This document shows, piece by piece, positions 9,501 to 16,740 of a stretch of DNA of 64,000 nt; position 1 is the first letter of the stretch, and every line of letters starts with the position of its first letter. The stretch comes from CAWJNF01 sp963844235 (GTDB lineage: Bacteria > Actinomycetota > Thermoleophilia > Gaiellales > Gaiellaceae): contig CAWJNF010000005.1 of NCBI GenBank assembly GCA_963844235.1, positions 496,001 through 560,000 of the forward strand, given 5' to 3'. A model generated the notes under the pieces. It had not been told where the DNA came from and did not search any database. It was given only the letters and a program-made list of their open reading frames with translations. A program made the translations under genes and the position numbers.

Positions 9501-10192
9501 CCTTCAAGCTGACCCAGCTTGCCGATGGCCGGTTCACCGTCCAGAACGTAGGTACGAACGGCCAGGTTGTCGTCAACGTGGCGGGCGCCGAAACCCGGCT
9601 CGGGCCCGGTCAGTCGGTGACCGTGACTGCGCTCACGTGCGGCGGCCTCGCTCCGACGATATCCCGGGGGGCCGGCAACGACGTGATCAACGGAACGGCC
9701 GGCAACGACGTCATCGTCGACGCGGGCGGTATCAACACCATCAACGGCAAAGGCGGCAACGACCGGATCTGTTCAGCGGGCGGCACCGACAGAGTCGACG
9801 GCGGAGCCGGCCACGACCTGATCCTCGACACCGGTGGCGACAACGACCTCAAGGGCGGCGCCGGCGACGACCGCATCGTCGCCGGGTCCGGGAACGACAG
9901 GGTCGACGGGGGCGCCGGCGCCGACGTCATCAGGGCCGGTGACGGTGCGAACGACGTTAACGGCGGTGACGGGAACGACAGCATCACGACCGGGTCCGGG
10001 AACGACAGGGTCGACGGGGGCGCCGGCGCCGACGTCATCGAGGCCGGTGACGGTGCGAACGATGTGAAGGGCGGCGACGGGAACGACAGCATCACGGCCG
10101 GGCCTGGAAACGACCGGATCGACGGCGGTAGGGGGACCGACGTCTGCCAACCCGGCGCGGGTGCCAACACGGTTCGCAACTGCGAAGCCTGA
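3557..10192 (+). CDS. Giant secreted mosaic: DUF7948, SBBP propeller, GH5-like glycosidase, metzincin, RTX
   Basis: This is a 2211-residue predicted lipoprotein or exported protein with lipobox LAAAGC near residue 52. Domains in order: DUF7948-like (about 89-285); seven SBBP beta-propeller repeats of about 65 residues, each opening with Y/FSTYLGG and holding YVTG and DFPTT (288-735); DUF5060-like beta domain (745-865); GH5-like glycosidase (868-1258) with acid E1065 in WELFNEV and nucleophile E1163 in VIVGEVG; Ig-like segment (1366-1448); Asp-rich calcium loops; metzincin protease with HELGHNLGLEH (H1660, E1661, H1664, H1670) and a later SVMNY Met-turn; thrombospondin-type-3 repeats (1828-1892); an unassigned beta-rich domain; and RTX-type GGxGND repeats (2036-2208). 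Start: Met 3557 or 3560, with no clear ribosome site. Probably acts on extracellular polysaccharide or protein; the combination is unusual. Confidence 0.88.
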   Translation: MMRESARACAKLRALRRLRHHTSSSVRACAIVCASVGLAALAAAGCGGSGSGSDATEVRSVVSSAGVLPISTGVAEVGREPLPSPQATLPLAFVPNVGQTDAAARFVAQGPGFAFAFGTGEAFLSFTRGTKGHALGLRFLDANPAAAVEGRETLPGRVNYLLGDDPAAWQTDLRTYGEIVYHDLWPGVDLAFRGEQGRLKYEFRLAAGADPASIRLAYDGAESLSLSPDGALLLGTSLGELRDEAPLTYQVVAGKRVAVASGYQLDDTSYGFELAAYDRERPLVIDPGLVYSTYLGGSADDSGFDIAVDSAGSAYVTGRVTSTDFPTSPGAFGVTLGGPRDAFVTKLDPTGSTVVYSSYLGGSAVDEAEGIDVDSAGRAYVTGRSTSTDFPTSADAVDTTRTGPEDVFVTVLDASGAIDYSTYLGGGGQDQGFAIASDGSGGAYVTGVTVSSDFPTTAGAFDLTASAFGDAFVTKLDAGGTGSLVYSSYLGGSLGAFGQGIAVDPEGNAYVTGRTQSADFPATAGAFDTSQNGGDDAFVTVLNAAGSSLVYSTFLGGGGGDLALAIAVNAAGEAYVAGMSDSSFPTTPGAFDSTSDINGDAFVARLDATGSGLVFATLLGGNFRDSGQGIDVDAGGDVYVTGITNSTTFPTTPEAYDATANASDNAFVTKLAGDGTALLYSTYLGGDNFDTGHDIGVVGDDAYIAGVTSSVDFPTTPGAFDTSANGSGDAFVAKIDTVPEVPLTIDGVADAGGPVGRYDVYEAAFELSESYANPFDPDEIRLDALFRSPSGAEFTVPAFWYQPFTVRPGTQDFEVYDPAGDAGWRVRFAPDQEGTWTLELSAQDGEGRQATSGVHSFDVGPSAESGFVRVGSSRLTYADGTPYAPRGHNVAFEDSNPSLNGTAYYDDVFDSLGQAGENWTRVWMTDFNRSALEWGAGHYSGFYDGVGTYSLPSAWRLDRILELAAENGIRLQLVLNDHGQFSTDVNPRWAPRCAQADVPPCEPGDEGFDPGNAYSDANGGPVPVGAPQEFFTSPEAREAFKQRLRYILARWGAYDEILAWELFNEVQFVGTPAENPRNDASVRDAVVAWHGEMADYIRATDPYGHPITTSSHDPGVTDGIWSLPSIDLVQVHLYGSPATQDQTLATLVGDLRSSYGKPVIVGEVGIGEESPEAGFDPQSYGGSQDERDHLVAGTHLHNAIWAAALSGSAAGYWWWGNYIAADPARNRTSPDFPLNESEFPALNAYLGGEDLTAPGLEAAAIVADPEIVAVGLSDGARAFVWARDVDNAFRSGAGPGDIEGRTISSAAVTIDGMQDGTYDVHVYPTSGSGGQVGSFAAVATGGSLDMTLPDFENDVALKVEPGTTGTDTTPPDVVFSEPFDGADYAPDQLIMASFFCDDGSGSGVASCVGDVEDGESIDTAGSGTKAFTVTATDNDGNVAVRSVTYFIGQDTDGDALLDAWETNGIDADGDGTSDFDLHEAPYDADPLHQDIYLELDYMDCVEGGCNAGDEHSHEPIPEALQDVVDAFAAAPVPNPDGIDGIELHVLLDEPTPEIDPLSFDGFGGVGGFDEYKLGDPGDPCDGFFGTPFERAGAGCENVIAGKRYAFHYAFFGHDWDPVTHSGGQGELFGNDFYVTLGGWSQGGLDAAGGGRAVEAATVMHELGHNLGLEHGGHDRVNCKPNYLSVMNYAFTNPNLDPFRPLDFSREELPPLDETSLDETVGIAGPAGRDTVWGVGVGVGVDGVAHGGPADGPLDWDGDGDDTETSVSGDINRLVWLCDGDNRGKALLEGHDDWSSLALNFRQSGNFRNGVHVLPETPEITSEQAEQAAAAADFDEDGVVNVDDNCPQATNPDQADLDADGLGDACDADGDGDGIDDGIDVGDGAFADGASPPTSGAIVSNAAGLSVQVGDLPNPDGVRVTVGPGTAPARVGFSLCGLSAVFGFGPGTVADVVCGVTIKVIQGVVEASLGDSSTTVSAPAGVTFKLTQLADGRFTVQNVGTNGQVVVNVAGAETRLGPGQSVTVTALTCGGLAPTISRGAGNDVINGTAGNDVIVDAGGINTINGKGGNDRICSAGGTDRVDGGAGHDLILDTGGDNDLKGGAGDDRIVAGSGNDRVDGGAGADVIRAGDGANDVNGGDGNDSITTGSGNDRVDGGAGADVIEAGDGANDVKGGDGNDSITAGPGNDRIDGGRGTDVCQPGAGANTVRNCEA
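9883..10098 (+). repeat. Two tandem 108-base units inside the RTX region
   Basis: Bases 9883-9990 and 9991-10098 are direct tandem copies that differ at about 7 of 108 positions. Each encodes 36 residues (two RTX nonapeptide pairs). The following copy, from 10099, is more diverged. This looks like a recent in-frame expansion of the calcium-binding repeat, and it is coding sequence, not a CRISPR. Confidence 0.85.
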
Positions 10193-10461
10193 CCGCGCCA
10201 GGCCAAGTCCCTTCTTCCTACCCATCGGGCCGTCGTCAACTGCGCGCTGACTGCGACGATGCACGTGCGAACCGCGGAGGACGTCGTCGTCACAGCGCTT
10301 CCCGCGCCGCACGTCTACGGCAACGTCGTCATCAACGGCACCTTCATGGCCGGCGGGACCATCGCGTGCGCACGGGGATCGCCATGCCGACTCGCTGTGG
10401 AGGCGCTCCCGGACCACCCTCGCCTGGACGGCGGGCACGATGCGCGAGATACTTGCCCCAT
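10193..10461. other. Intergenic region before the kinase operon
   Basis: I see no convincing gene in these 269 bases between the giant gene and the hybrid kinase. Codons in the kinase frame upstream of 10462 have no family similarity. The right-hand end contains the probable kinase promoter. Confidence 0.5.
10425..10453 (+). promoter_or_regulatory. Probable promoter of the kinase operon
   Basis: TGGACG (10425-10430), 17 bases, then GATACT (10448-10453). The predicted start of transcription is near 10460, so the GTG at 10462 would be translated from an essentially leaderless mRNA. The same GATACT box precedes the nitrile hydratase operon. Confidence 0.5.
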
Positions 10462-13161
10462 GTGTCAGGCGGCCGCTCGAAACCAGGTGAGCTCGCCCTG
10501 TCGGAGCTGACCAAGGCCGAGCTCAGCGCTCGGCTCGCCGCCGCGGAGAACCGCATCGCCGAGCTGGAAACGGCCCGCTTGCGCGCCGAGACGCTGCTCG
10601 CCGTCACGCAGGTCCTCGGCAAGACGCTGAGCCTCGAGGACACCTTCGAGGCGATCCTCGATGAGCTCCAGCGAGTCGTGCCGTACGACAGCTGCTCGAT
10701 CCAGGTGATTCAGGGAAGCCGCCTGGTGATCGTCAGCGGGCGAGGCCTCGACGATCTGGGGGGTCTTATCGGCGTGGGATTCGATCTGGACGACGAGACC
10801 AACCTCACCGTCCAGGCCGTACGGTCGAAGCGGCGGCAGGTCTTCGCCGACGTCTCGCAGAACCCGCACTTTGCGAGCCAGCTTCACGGTGGCGGCCGCA
10901 TTCGCGGATGGATCTGTGCGCCCATGATCGTCGGCGATCGCGTGATCGGCGTCCTCAGCGTCGACAAGTTCGAGTCCGACTTCTACAACGAGGATCTGGC
11001 CGAGCTCGCGACCGCGTTTGCCGCCCAGGCTGCTCTGGCGATCGAGAACGCGCGGTTGCTCGAGACCGAACGCGCCGCTCGCGAGCAGGCCGAGACGCTG
11101 CGTGCGGCGGCCGAGACGCTCGGCAGCACGCTCAGCCTGTCGGATGTCTTCGAGCTGATTCTTGCCGAGCTGCGCAAAGTGGTGCCCTACAGAGCCTCCA
11201 CCGTCCAGCAGCTCGACGGCTACGAGATGGTGATCGTCGGCGGGCACGGCTTTCCGAACATCGACGAGCTGCTCGGACTGCGCTTCGATTGGCGGGGTCC
11301 GGACGACCCCGCCCGCGAGATGGTCGAGACGCGTGAGCCGGTCATCGTGCCGGACGTCTCCGCGCAGTACGAGCACTTCAAGGAGGAGGCCCACGGTGGA
11401 GGACGCGTCAGGGCATTCATGGGCGTGCCACTGCTGGTCGGCGATCGCCTGATGGGGATGCTGACGCTCGACAGCCTGGAGGCTGATTTCTACACCGCTG
11501 AGCACGCGAACATGGCAAAGGCGTTCGCCGCGTTTGCCGCAACGGCGATCGAGAAGGCGCGCTACGTCATGGAGCTCGAGAGCGCCCGGCAGGACGCGGA
11601 GACGGCGACGCAGGCGAAGAGCGCGTTTCTGGCGACGATGAGCCACGAGATCCGGACACCGATGAACGCGGTGATCGGCATGACCGGCCTCCTGCTCGGA
11701 ACCCAGCTGACACCTGAGCAGCGCGAGTACGCGGAGGTCGTCCGGTCGAGCGGCGACGCCCTGCTCCACGTGATCGACGACATCCTCGACTACTCGAAGA
11801 TCGAGGCGGGCAAGCTCGACCTCGAGCGGGAGCCGTTCGATCTCCGCGGATGCGCCGAGGGAGCGCTCGACATCATCGCCCCGCGGGCCTCCGACAAGGG
11901 AATCGAGCTCGGCTGCCTCGTCGGGGAAGGCGTCCCGCCGGGAATCGTCGGCGACGCGGCCCGGCTGCGGCAGGTGCTACTGAACCTGCTCTCGAACGCG
12001 GTGAAGTTCACCGAGCAGGGCGAGGTGGTCGTGCACGTCGACGCCGAGCCGGACGGCGCGGGCTCGTACCACCTTCATGTCGCCGTCCGCGACACTGGCA
12101 TCGGGATCCCGCGGGACCGGATTGGCCGGTTGTTCGAGTCGTTCAGCCAGGTCGACGCCTCGACGACCCGACGCTACGGCGGTACCGGCCTGGGGCTCGC
12201 CATCTCGAGCCGCCTCGTCGAGCTGATGGGCGGGACGATACGGGTCGAGAGCGAGGAGGGGAAGGGATCGACGTTCCACATCGAGCTCACCGCCGACGAG
12301 GCCGAGGTGGCGCGGCGCTACGACGACGACAAGGGCCTCCTCCGGCTGGAGAGGAGGCGGCTGCTCGTCGTCGACGACAACGCGACCAACTGCGAGATCG
12401 TGAGCCGGCAGGCGCGATCCTGGGGGATGCACCCGGTCGCCGTCGGGCTCCCCTCGGAGGCGCTCGCACTGATCGAAGCGGGCGAGCAATTCGATGTCGC
12501 TGTCGTTGACATGCACATGCCCGAGATGGATGGCCTCAAGCTCGCGCGGGAGATCCACCGTTTCAACCCTGAGCTTCCGCTCGTGCTCGCGAGCTCGCTC
12601 GGTCGTGTCGGCGAGATACGCGGCACCGACGAGTTCGCCGCCCAGCTGACGAAGCCCGTCAAGGCCTCGGCGCTCTACGAGGCGCTGCTCCAGGTGCTCG
12701 GGGGCAGCGTTGCCGAGCAGGCCGCTGCGACAGACGGCGACATGTCAGGCGAGCGGCCGGAGCACATGCCGCTGCGGATCCTGCTCGCCGAGGACAACGC
12801 CGTGAACCAGAAGCTGGCGCTCCTCCTGCTCGGGAAGCTCGGCTACGAGGCCGACGTGGCCGAGAACGGCCTCGAAGCGATCGAGGCCCTCGAGCGCAAG
12901 CCTTACGATGTCGTCCTCATGGACGTGCAGATGCCGGAGCTGGACGGGATCGAGGCGACCCGGCGCATCGTCGGGCGCTGGCCCGCCGTGAGCCGGCCGC
13001 GGATCATCGCAATGACCGCCAACGCGATGCTCGAGGATCGGGACGCCTGCCTCCAGGCCGGTATGGACGACCACGTGGCAAAGCCGATCCGGCCGGACGA
13101 GCTCGCCGCGGCGCTGGGCCGTGCTCGTCCGCTCGCCGGCCCGGCAGGGGCGGGCGAGTGA
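10462..13161 (+). CDS. Hybrid sensor histidine kinase (GAF-GAF-HisKA-HATPase-REC-REC)
   Basis: This 899-residue cytoplasmic hybrid kinase has a short N-terminal coiled coil (ELTKAELSARLAAAENRIAELE). Two GAF domains follow (about 47-200 and 222-367) with similar sequence, suggesting internal duplication, then HisKA (383-457, phospho-His395 in FLATMSHEIRTPMN) and HATPase_c (493-610). A first receiver (632-746) has Asp683 in VVDMHMPEMDG, and a second (772-890) has Asp821 in LMDVQMPELDG and MTANAM. No membrane segment is visible, so the signal is probably a soluble ligand or redox state sensed by GAF. The frame extends upstream to a GTG at 10366; I prefer GTG 10462 because it sits at the predicted transcription start. 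It overlaps the HPt gene by GTGA. Confidence 0.93.
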   Translation: MSGGRSKPGELALSELTKAELSARLAAAENRIAELETARLRAETLLAVTQVLGKTLSLEDTFEAILDELQRVVPYDSCSIQVIQGSRLVIVSGRGLDDLGGLIGVGFDLDDETNLTVQAVRSKRRQVFADVSQNPHFASQLHGGGRIRGWICAPMIVGDRVIGVLSVDKFESDFYNEDLAELATAFAAQAALAIENARLLETERAAREQAETLRAAAETLGSTLSLSDVFELILAELRKVVPYRASTVQQLDGYEMVIVGGHGFPNIDELLGLRFDWRGPDDPAREMVETREPVIVPDVSAQYEHFKEEAHGGGRVRAFMGVPLLVGDRLMGMLTLDSLEADFYTAEHANMAKAFAAFAATAIEKARYVMELESARQDAETATQAKSAFLATMSHEIRTPMNAVIGMTGLLLGTQLTPEQREYAEVVRSSGDALLHVIDDILDYSKIEAGKLDLEREPFDLRGCAEGALDIIAPRASDKGIELGCLVGEGVPPGIVGDAARLRQVLLNLLSNAVKFTEQGEVVVHVDAEPDGAGSYHLHVAVRDTGIGIPRDRIGRLFESFSQVDASTTRRYGGTGLGLAISSRLVELMGGTIRVESEEGKGSTFHIELTADEAEVARRYDDDKGLLRLERRRLLVVDDNATNCEIVSRQARSWGMHPVAVGLPSEALALIEAGEQFDVAVVDMHMPEMDGLKLAREIHRFNPELPLVLASSLGRVGEIRGTDEFAAQLTKPVKASALYEALLQVLGGSVAEQAAATDGDMSGERPEHMPLRILLAEDNAVNQKLALLLLGKLGYEADVAENGLEAIEALERKPYDVVLMDVQMPELDGIEATRRIVGRWPAVSRPRIIAMTANAMLEDRDACLQAGMDDHVAKPIRPDELAAALGRARPLAGPAGAGE

Positions 13162-13523
13162 GCGCCGAGCCGGTCTCCGTCCTCGACGGGGCGGCACTCG
13201 ATCGCCTGCGGGAGGCAGTCGGCGACGATTTCGTCGACGAGCTCGTCGCCACGTTCCTCGGCGACGCGCCAGGCCAGCTCGCAACGCTTCGAAGCGCGGT
13301 CGAGCGAGGCGACGTCGGTGAGGCTCGAATGGCTGCCCACACGCTGAAGGCCAACGGCGCCACCTTCGGCGCCGAGGGCTTCTCGGAGCTCTGCCGTCAG
13401 CTCGAGGAGAAGGCGAAGGCCGGCGAGCTGGCTCCCGGCGACGAGCTCGTCGGGCAGGCCGAGGCCGAGTACGTTCGGGTCGAGGCGGCGCTGGCGGCTC
13501 TCGGCGTAGGCCGAGCCTCGTGA
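13158..13523 (+). CDS. HPt phosphotransfer protein
   Basis: This is a 121-residue histidine phosphotransfer protein. The helix AAHTLKANGATFGA carries the phospho-acceptor His61, with the four-helix-bundle pattern of ArcB/BarA-type Hpt domains around it (FVDELVATFLGDAPGQLATL). The start GTG overlaps the kinase stop as GTGA, and its own end overlaps the next gene the same way. It very probably carries phosphate from the hybrid kinase receivers to the next receiver-cyclase, completing a His-Asp-His-Asp relay. Confidence 0.92.
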   Translation: MSAEPVSVLDGAALDRLREAVGDDFVDELVATFLGDAPGQLATLRSAVERGDVGEARMAAHTLKANGATFGAEGFSELCRQLEEKAKAGELAPGDELVGQAEAEYVRVEAALAALGVGRAS

Positions 13524-14638
13524 GGCCGACGCAGGCATCGATCCTCGTCGTCGACGACGATCCCCTGAATCGCAAGCTGCTCGTCCGCTTGCTCGAGCAG
13601 GAGGGGCATCGGGTCGAGACGGCCGCGAACGGCCGCGAGGCGCTGGAGCGAATGCCGCAGGAGCCGCCTGACGTCGTCCTGCTCGACATCGTCATGCCAG
13701 AGCTGGACGGCATCTCCGTGCTCGAGCGGCTCAAGGCCGATCCCGATCTGCAGCACCTGCCCGTGATCATGATCTCCGCCGTCGACGAGCTCGAGAGCGT
13801 CGTGCGCTGCGTCGAGATCGGCGCGGAGGACTATCTGTCGAAGCCCTTCGACGCAGTGCTCCTGCGGGCTCGGATCAACGCGGGGCTCACGAAGAAGCGC
13901 CTCTACGAGCTCGAGCGCGAGCGCGTCCGTGGCGTCTTCTCGCGTTTCGTGCCGGAGCACGTGGTCGACGACGTGCTGGCCCGGATGGACGGCGATCTGC
14001 GTCTCGTCGGGAGCCGGGACGTCGGGACGATCATGTTCACCGACATCCGGGGTTTCACGGCATTCACCGAGACCTCACCGCCCGACCGGGTCCTGGAGAT
14101 CCTGAACCAGTACTTCGACGAGATGATCGAGGCGATCTTCGCGTGGGGAGGAACGCTCGTCGGGTACCGCGGCGACGGCCTGCTCGTGGTGTTCGGAGCG
14201 CCGATTTCGTTCGACGACCATGCCGATCGCGCGCTGGCCGCTGCTCGCGAGATGCTCGGCGCTCGCCTCTCGAGATTCAACACGTGGCTCGTCGACAAGG
14301 GCCTCGGTGACGGGTTTCGCATGGGGATCGGCCTGAACAGCGGGCCGTTCATGTCCGGGAACGTCGGTTCGGCTCGCCGGCTCGAGTACACGGTGCACGG
14401 CGACACGGTCAACACGGCTTCGCGCATCGAGGGGATGACCAAGACTCTCGAGCGTTCCATCCTTCTGGCCGACTCGACGCGCCTGGCGCTGCTCTCTCCG
14501 CCGGACGACCTCAGCCACGCCGGTGAGTTCGAGGTGCGCGGGCGTGCCTCGGGGATCAACCTGTGGACGCTCGCAGGCATGGATCCGGCGCAAGCGTCGG
14601 AGCTCGAGACCGACACGACCCACCTCGAGACAGCCTGA
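13520..14638 (+). CDS. Response regulator with class III adenylate/guanylate cyclase output
   Basis: This 372-residue protein has an N-terminal receiver (1-120; acidic pocket D12-D14, phospho-Asp56, Lys108 in YLSKPF), a short linker helix, and a class III nucleotide cyclase domain (about 165-355). Metal ligands are D175 (MFTDIRGFT) and D219 (GYRGDGLLVVFG). The transition-state pair N298/R302 lies in DTVNTASRIE with base-contacting D295. The usual purine-binding lysine four residues before the second metal Asp is glycine here, so nucleotide preference is uncertain. It is last in the operon with the hybrid kinase and HPt protein, so phosphorylation is expected to control second-messenger synthesis. 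Confidence 0.92.
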   Translation: MRPTQASILVVDDDPLNRKLLVRLLEQEGHRVETAANGREALERMPQEPPDVVLLDIVMPELDGISVLERLKADPDLQHLPVIMISAVDELESVVRCVEIGAEDYLSKPFDAVLLRARINAGLTKKRLYELERERVRGVFSRFVPEHVVDDVLARMDGDLRLVGSRDVGTIMFTDIRGFTAFTETSPPDRVLEILNQYFDEMIEAIFAWGGTLVGYRGDGLLVVFGAPISFDDHADRALAAAREMLGARLSRFNTWLVDKGLGDGFRMGIGLNSGPFMSGNVGSARRLEYTVHGDTVNTASRIEGMTKTLERSILLADSTRLALLSPPDDLSHAGEFEVRGRASGINLWTLAGMDPAQASELETDTTHLETA

Positions 14639-14667
14639 TCGGCCGTCCCGACGGCACCAAATTACGA

Positions 14668-15699
14668 TCAGGCCGCAAGCTCTGTCGGCAGCCCGAAGCG
14701 CGCGAACACCTCGGGGGTGCGAAAGGCCGTGACGTCGGCGATCCGAGTCCCCTGGAGGGTGAGGACGTCGAGCGCGATGGCGCGAAAGCGGCTCCGATCC
14801 GGATCCAGCCGGTAGGTGCCCAGCGCCAACTGGCCGTTAGCCCGCGTCGGGAGGTAGCGCAAGCGCGGGGGAGGCCCGCCGGGCATGAGCCACGAGTCGG
14901 CGATCGCGTCGCGTCCGCAAGAGGTACCGGCGTACGGGGGCATCGCGAAGGTGGCGTCCTCGGCCAGCAGTCCGACGATCGCGTCGACGTCCCCGCGCTC
15001 GAAGGCGTCGACGAAGCGTTGCACGATGCCGCGGACACGTTCGTCCCCGAGCTCGCGCATCGTGGTCTGCTGGCTCCTCTCGGGCAGACGTTCGTCGACA
15101 GCCTTGTGGGCGCGCTGCAGGGCGCTGTTCACGGCTGCGACTGTCGTCCCGAGCGTCTCCGAGACCTCCTTGGCGGAGAAGCCCAGCACCTCGCGGAGGA
15201 CGAGCACTGCCCGTTGTCGCGCCGGCAGGTGCTGAAGCGCCGCCACGAACGCGAGCTCCACGGCCTCTCGCTGCTCGTAGCGGGCCTCGGGCGCGGCGTA
15301 GCCCTGCTCGAGTCCCAGCATCTCGTCGGGGTATGGCTCCAGCCACACCGCGTCGGCGACCCGCTCTCCGAAGCCGACCTCGTCCGCCGGCCCGTAGTCG
15401 ATCGGGAGCACCCGCTTCGGTCTTCGTGCGATCGCGTCGAGGCAGGCGTTGGTCGCGATCCGGTACAGCCACCTGCGAAGCGCGCTACGGCCGTCGAACC
15501 CGGACAGCCCTCGCCACGCGCGAAGCAGGGCGTCCTGAAGCGCGTCCTCCGCGTCGTAGAGCGAGCCGAGCATGCGGTAGCAGTGGGCGTGGAGCGCCGT
15601 ACGGTGGGGCTCGACCAGGCGCCGGAAGGCATCCTCGTCACCACCGCGGGCTGCTCCGAGCAGCTCCCGCTCCGACATGCTCGCAGTCGCCGTGACCAT
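14668..15699 (-). CDS. ECF RNA polymerase sigma factor with C-terminal SnoaL-like domain
   Basis: This is a 343-residue sigma-70 family protein of the SigG-like group (TIGR02960 type). Region 2 is visible in YRMLGSLYDAEDALQDALLRAW and LRRWLYRIATNACLD, region 4 in LPARQRAVLVLREVLGFSAKEVSETLG. The last 140 residues form a SnoaL-like fold (FVDAFERGDVDAIVGLLAEDATFAMPP). No anti-sigma gene is adjacent, as usual for this group, in which the SnoaL domain is thought to regulate activity. The start is Met 15699; a second Met lies 7 codons further in. A TAAGCT box 7 bases upstream suggests a leaderless mRNA. The gene is convergent with the cyclase gene. Confidence 0.93.
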   Translation of the reverse strand: MVTATASMSERELLGAARGGDEDAFRRLVEPHRTALHAHCYRMLGSLYDAEDALQDALLRAWRGLSGFDGRSALRRWLYRIATNACLDAIARRPKRVLPIDYGPADEVGFGERVADAVWLEPYPDEMLGLEQGYAAPEARYEQREAVELAFVAALQHLPARQRAVLVLREVLGFSAKEVSETLGTTVAAVNSALQRAHKAVDERLPERSQQTTMRELGDERVRGIVQRFVDAFERGDVDAIVGLLAEDATFAMPPYAGTSCGRDAIADSWLMPGGPPPRLRYLPTRANGQLALGTYRLDPDRSRFRAIALDVLTLQGTRIADVTAFRTPEVFARFGLPTELAA

Positions 15700-15706
15700 T
15701 CTCGAG

Positions 15707-15712
15707 AGCTTA
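15707..15712 (-). promoter_or_regulatory. Probable -10 box of the ECF sigma gene
   Basis: TAAGCT on the minus strand lies 7 bases before the ATG at 15699. The other SnoaL-type sigma gene in this window has the same hexamer at nearly the same distance (18424-18429). I see no strong -35. Confidence 0.4.
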
Positions 15713-15788
15713 GACCGATTGCCCGAGCCAAACTCATCGCGGCCCGCCGATGACTTTCGGCCTCGCCGCCGGTCAGGGCAGACAGGGC

Positions 15789-16151
15789 ATGAGGCCAGCT
15801 CGTCCGAATCCGGTCGTCCACCTGGAGCTCCGCACCAACAATCTGCCGGCTGCGTGCGCCTTCTACACGCGGCTCTTCGGATGGCCCGCCGAGTCCGTCC
15901 ATACACGCTCGGGGGACTACCTGAGGCTCGTGCTCGGTGATCGCATCGAAGGCGGCGTCGTCGAGCACGACATGGAGCATCCGTTCTGGCTGCCCTACGT
16001 CGAGGTGCCCGACGTGATGGAGGCGACCGAGCGGGCGCGTCAACTCGGCGCCTTGGTGCTGCTCTCGCCCCGCGAGGGCCCGGCGGGTTGGCGGAGCATC
16101 GTCGCGACGCCGTCCGGCGGCGAGACCGCGCTCTGGCAGTCAAAGGCATGA
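15789..16151 (+). CDS. VOC-family (glyoxalase/dioxygenase-fold) protein
   Basis: This is a small single-domain VOC protein of about 120 residues. The pattern PVVHLELRTNNLPAACAFYTRLFGW is the classic first beta-alpha-beta module, and LGALVLLSPREGPAGWRSIVATPSGGETALWQ is the second. An ATG at 15750 would add 13 residues without family similarity, so I prefer 15789. The gene is divergent from the ECF sigma gene and convergent with a second VOC gene. The substrate is unknown; the family includes glyoxalases and antibiotic-resistance proteins. Confidence 0.85.
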   Translation: MRPARPNPVVHLELRTNNLPAACAFYTRLFGWPAESVHTRSGDYLRLVLGDRIEGGVVEHDMEHPFWLPYVEVPDVMEATERARQLGALVLLSPREGPAGWRSIVATPSGGETALWQSKA

Positions 16152-16155
16152 GGCG

Positions 16156-16182
16156 AGGTGACGCGCGGAGGGCGTGACCTCC
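16156..16182. terminator. Hairpin between two convergent VOC genes
   Basis: GAGGTGACGC (16156-16165) and GCGTGACCTC (16173-16182) are an inverted repeat with one mismatch and a 7-base loop. It sits in the 55-base gap between two convergent stops and could end transcription from both sides. There is no T-run. Confidence 0.4.
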
Positions 16183-16206
16183 TGCGGGCTCAATCGTTCG
16201 TGCCGG

Positions 16207-16623
16207 CTACTGATCTACCGGCTTGCGCGCATGCGGCGCGTAGCGGTGGTGGAGCATGAGCGCGTTGCCGTCGGGATCGTCGAAGTTGGCCATGTGGCAG
16301 ACGCCGCTGTCGATCGTCTCCGCGGGGAAGGCGATGCCCCGTGACTCGAGCTCGGCGCGTGCCGCCTCCACGTCCTCGACGTGCAGGGCGATGGGCACCT
16401 TGTTGGGCTGGAAGGGAATGCCGAGGCGCTCCGAAGCGATGAGCGCGATCGTGACCGCGCCGGTCTCGAACTCAGCCCCGATCGGCTCCGTGCCGGGGCG
16501 CTGCCAGACGGCGGAACGCGGCAGGCCGAGCACGTTGCCGTAGAACTCCATCGCCGCCTCGATGTCGCCGGTCGGCAGCGACACGAAGTCGACGCCGGTG
16601 ACGACCGATGTGGTGCTGGTCAT
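16207..16623 (-). CDS. VOC-family (glyoxalase-like) protein
   Basis: This is a 138-residue VOC protein: GVDFVSLPTGDIEAAMEFYGNVLGL opens the first module, and the second ends with MANFDDPDGNALMLHHRY. The start ATG at 16623 has a GAGGAG ribosome site 6 bases upstream, which rules out the longer open frame to 16737. Residues matching metal ligands of active glyoxalases (an early His, a late Glu) are not all obvious. The function may be binding or dioxygenase-like. Upstream lies a decayed MarR-type regulator gene in divergent orientation, possibly its former regulator. Confidence 0.87.
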   Translation of the reverse strand: MTSTTSVVTGVDFVSLPTGDIEAAMEFYGNVLGLPRSAVWQRPGTEPIGAEFETGAVTIALIASERLGIPFQPNKVPIALHVEDVEAARAELESRGIAFPAETIDSGVCHMANFDDPDGNALMLHHRYAPHARKPVDQ

Positions 16624-16740
16624 GGTGGCTCCTCGGTTCGGAGTTCGCGATGGTCGTGGCGCCGGTGCCGGCACGTTGCCTGGAATGATGCCGCGTGCGG
16701 AGCGTCCGGCGATGAGTCCGGTGCCCGGCAGGGTCACGCC

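Noticed and set aside
9661..10180. Repeat array that might be CRISPR or a minisatellite
   Set aside because: The repeats are in frame, encode GGxGND nonapeptides and belong to the C-terminus of the giant protein.
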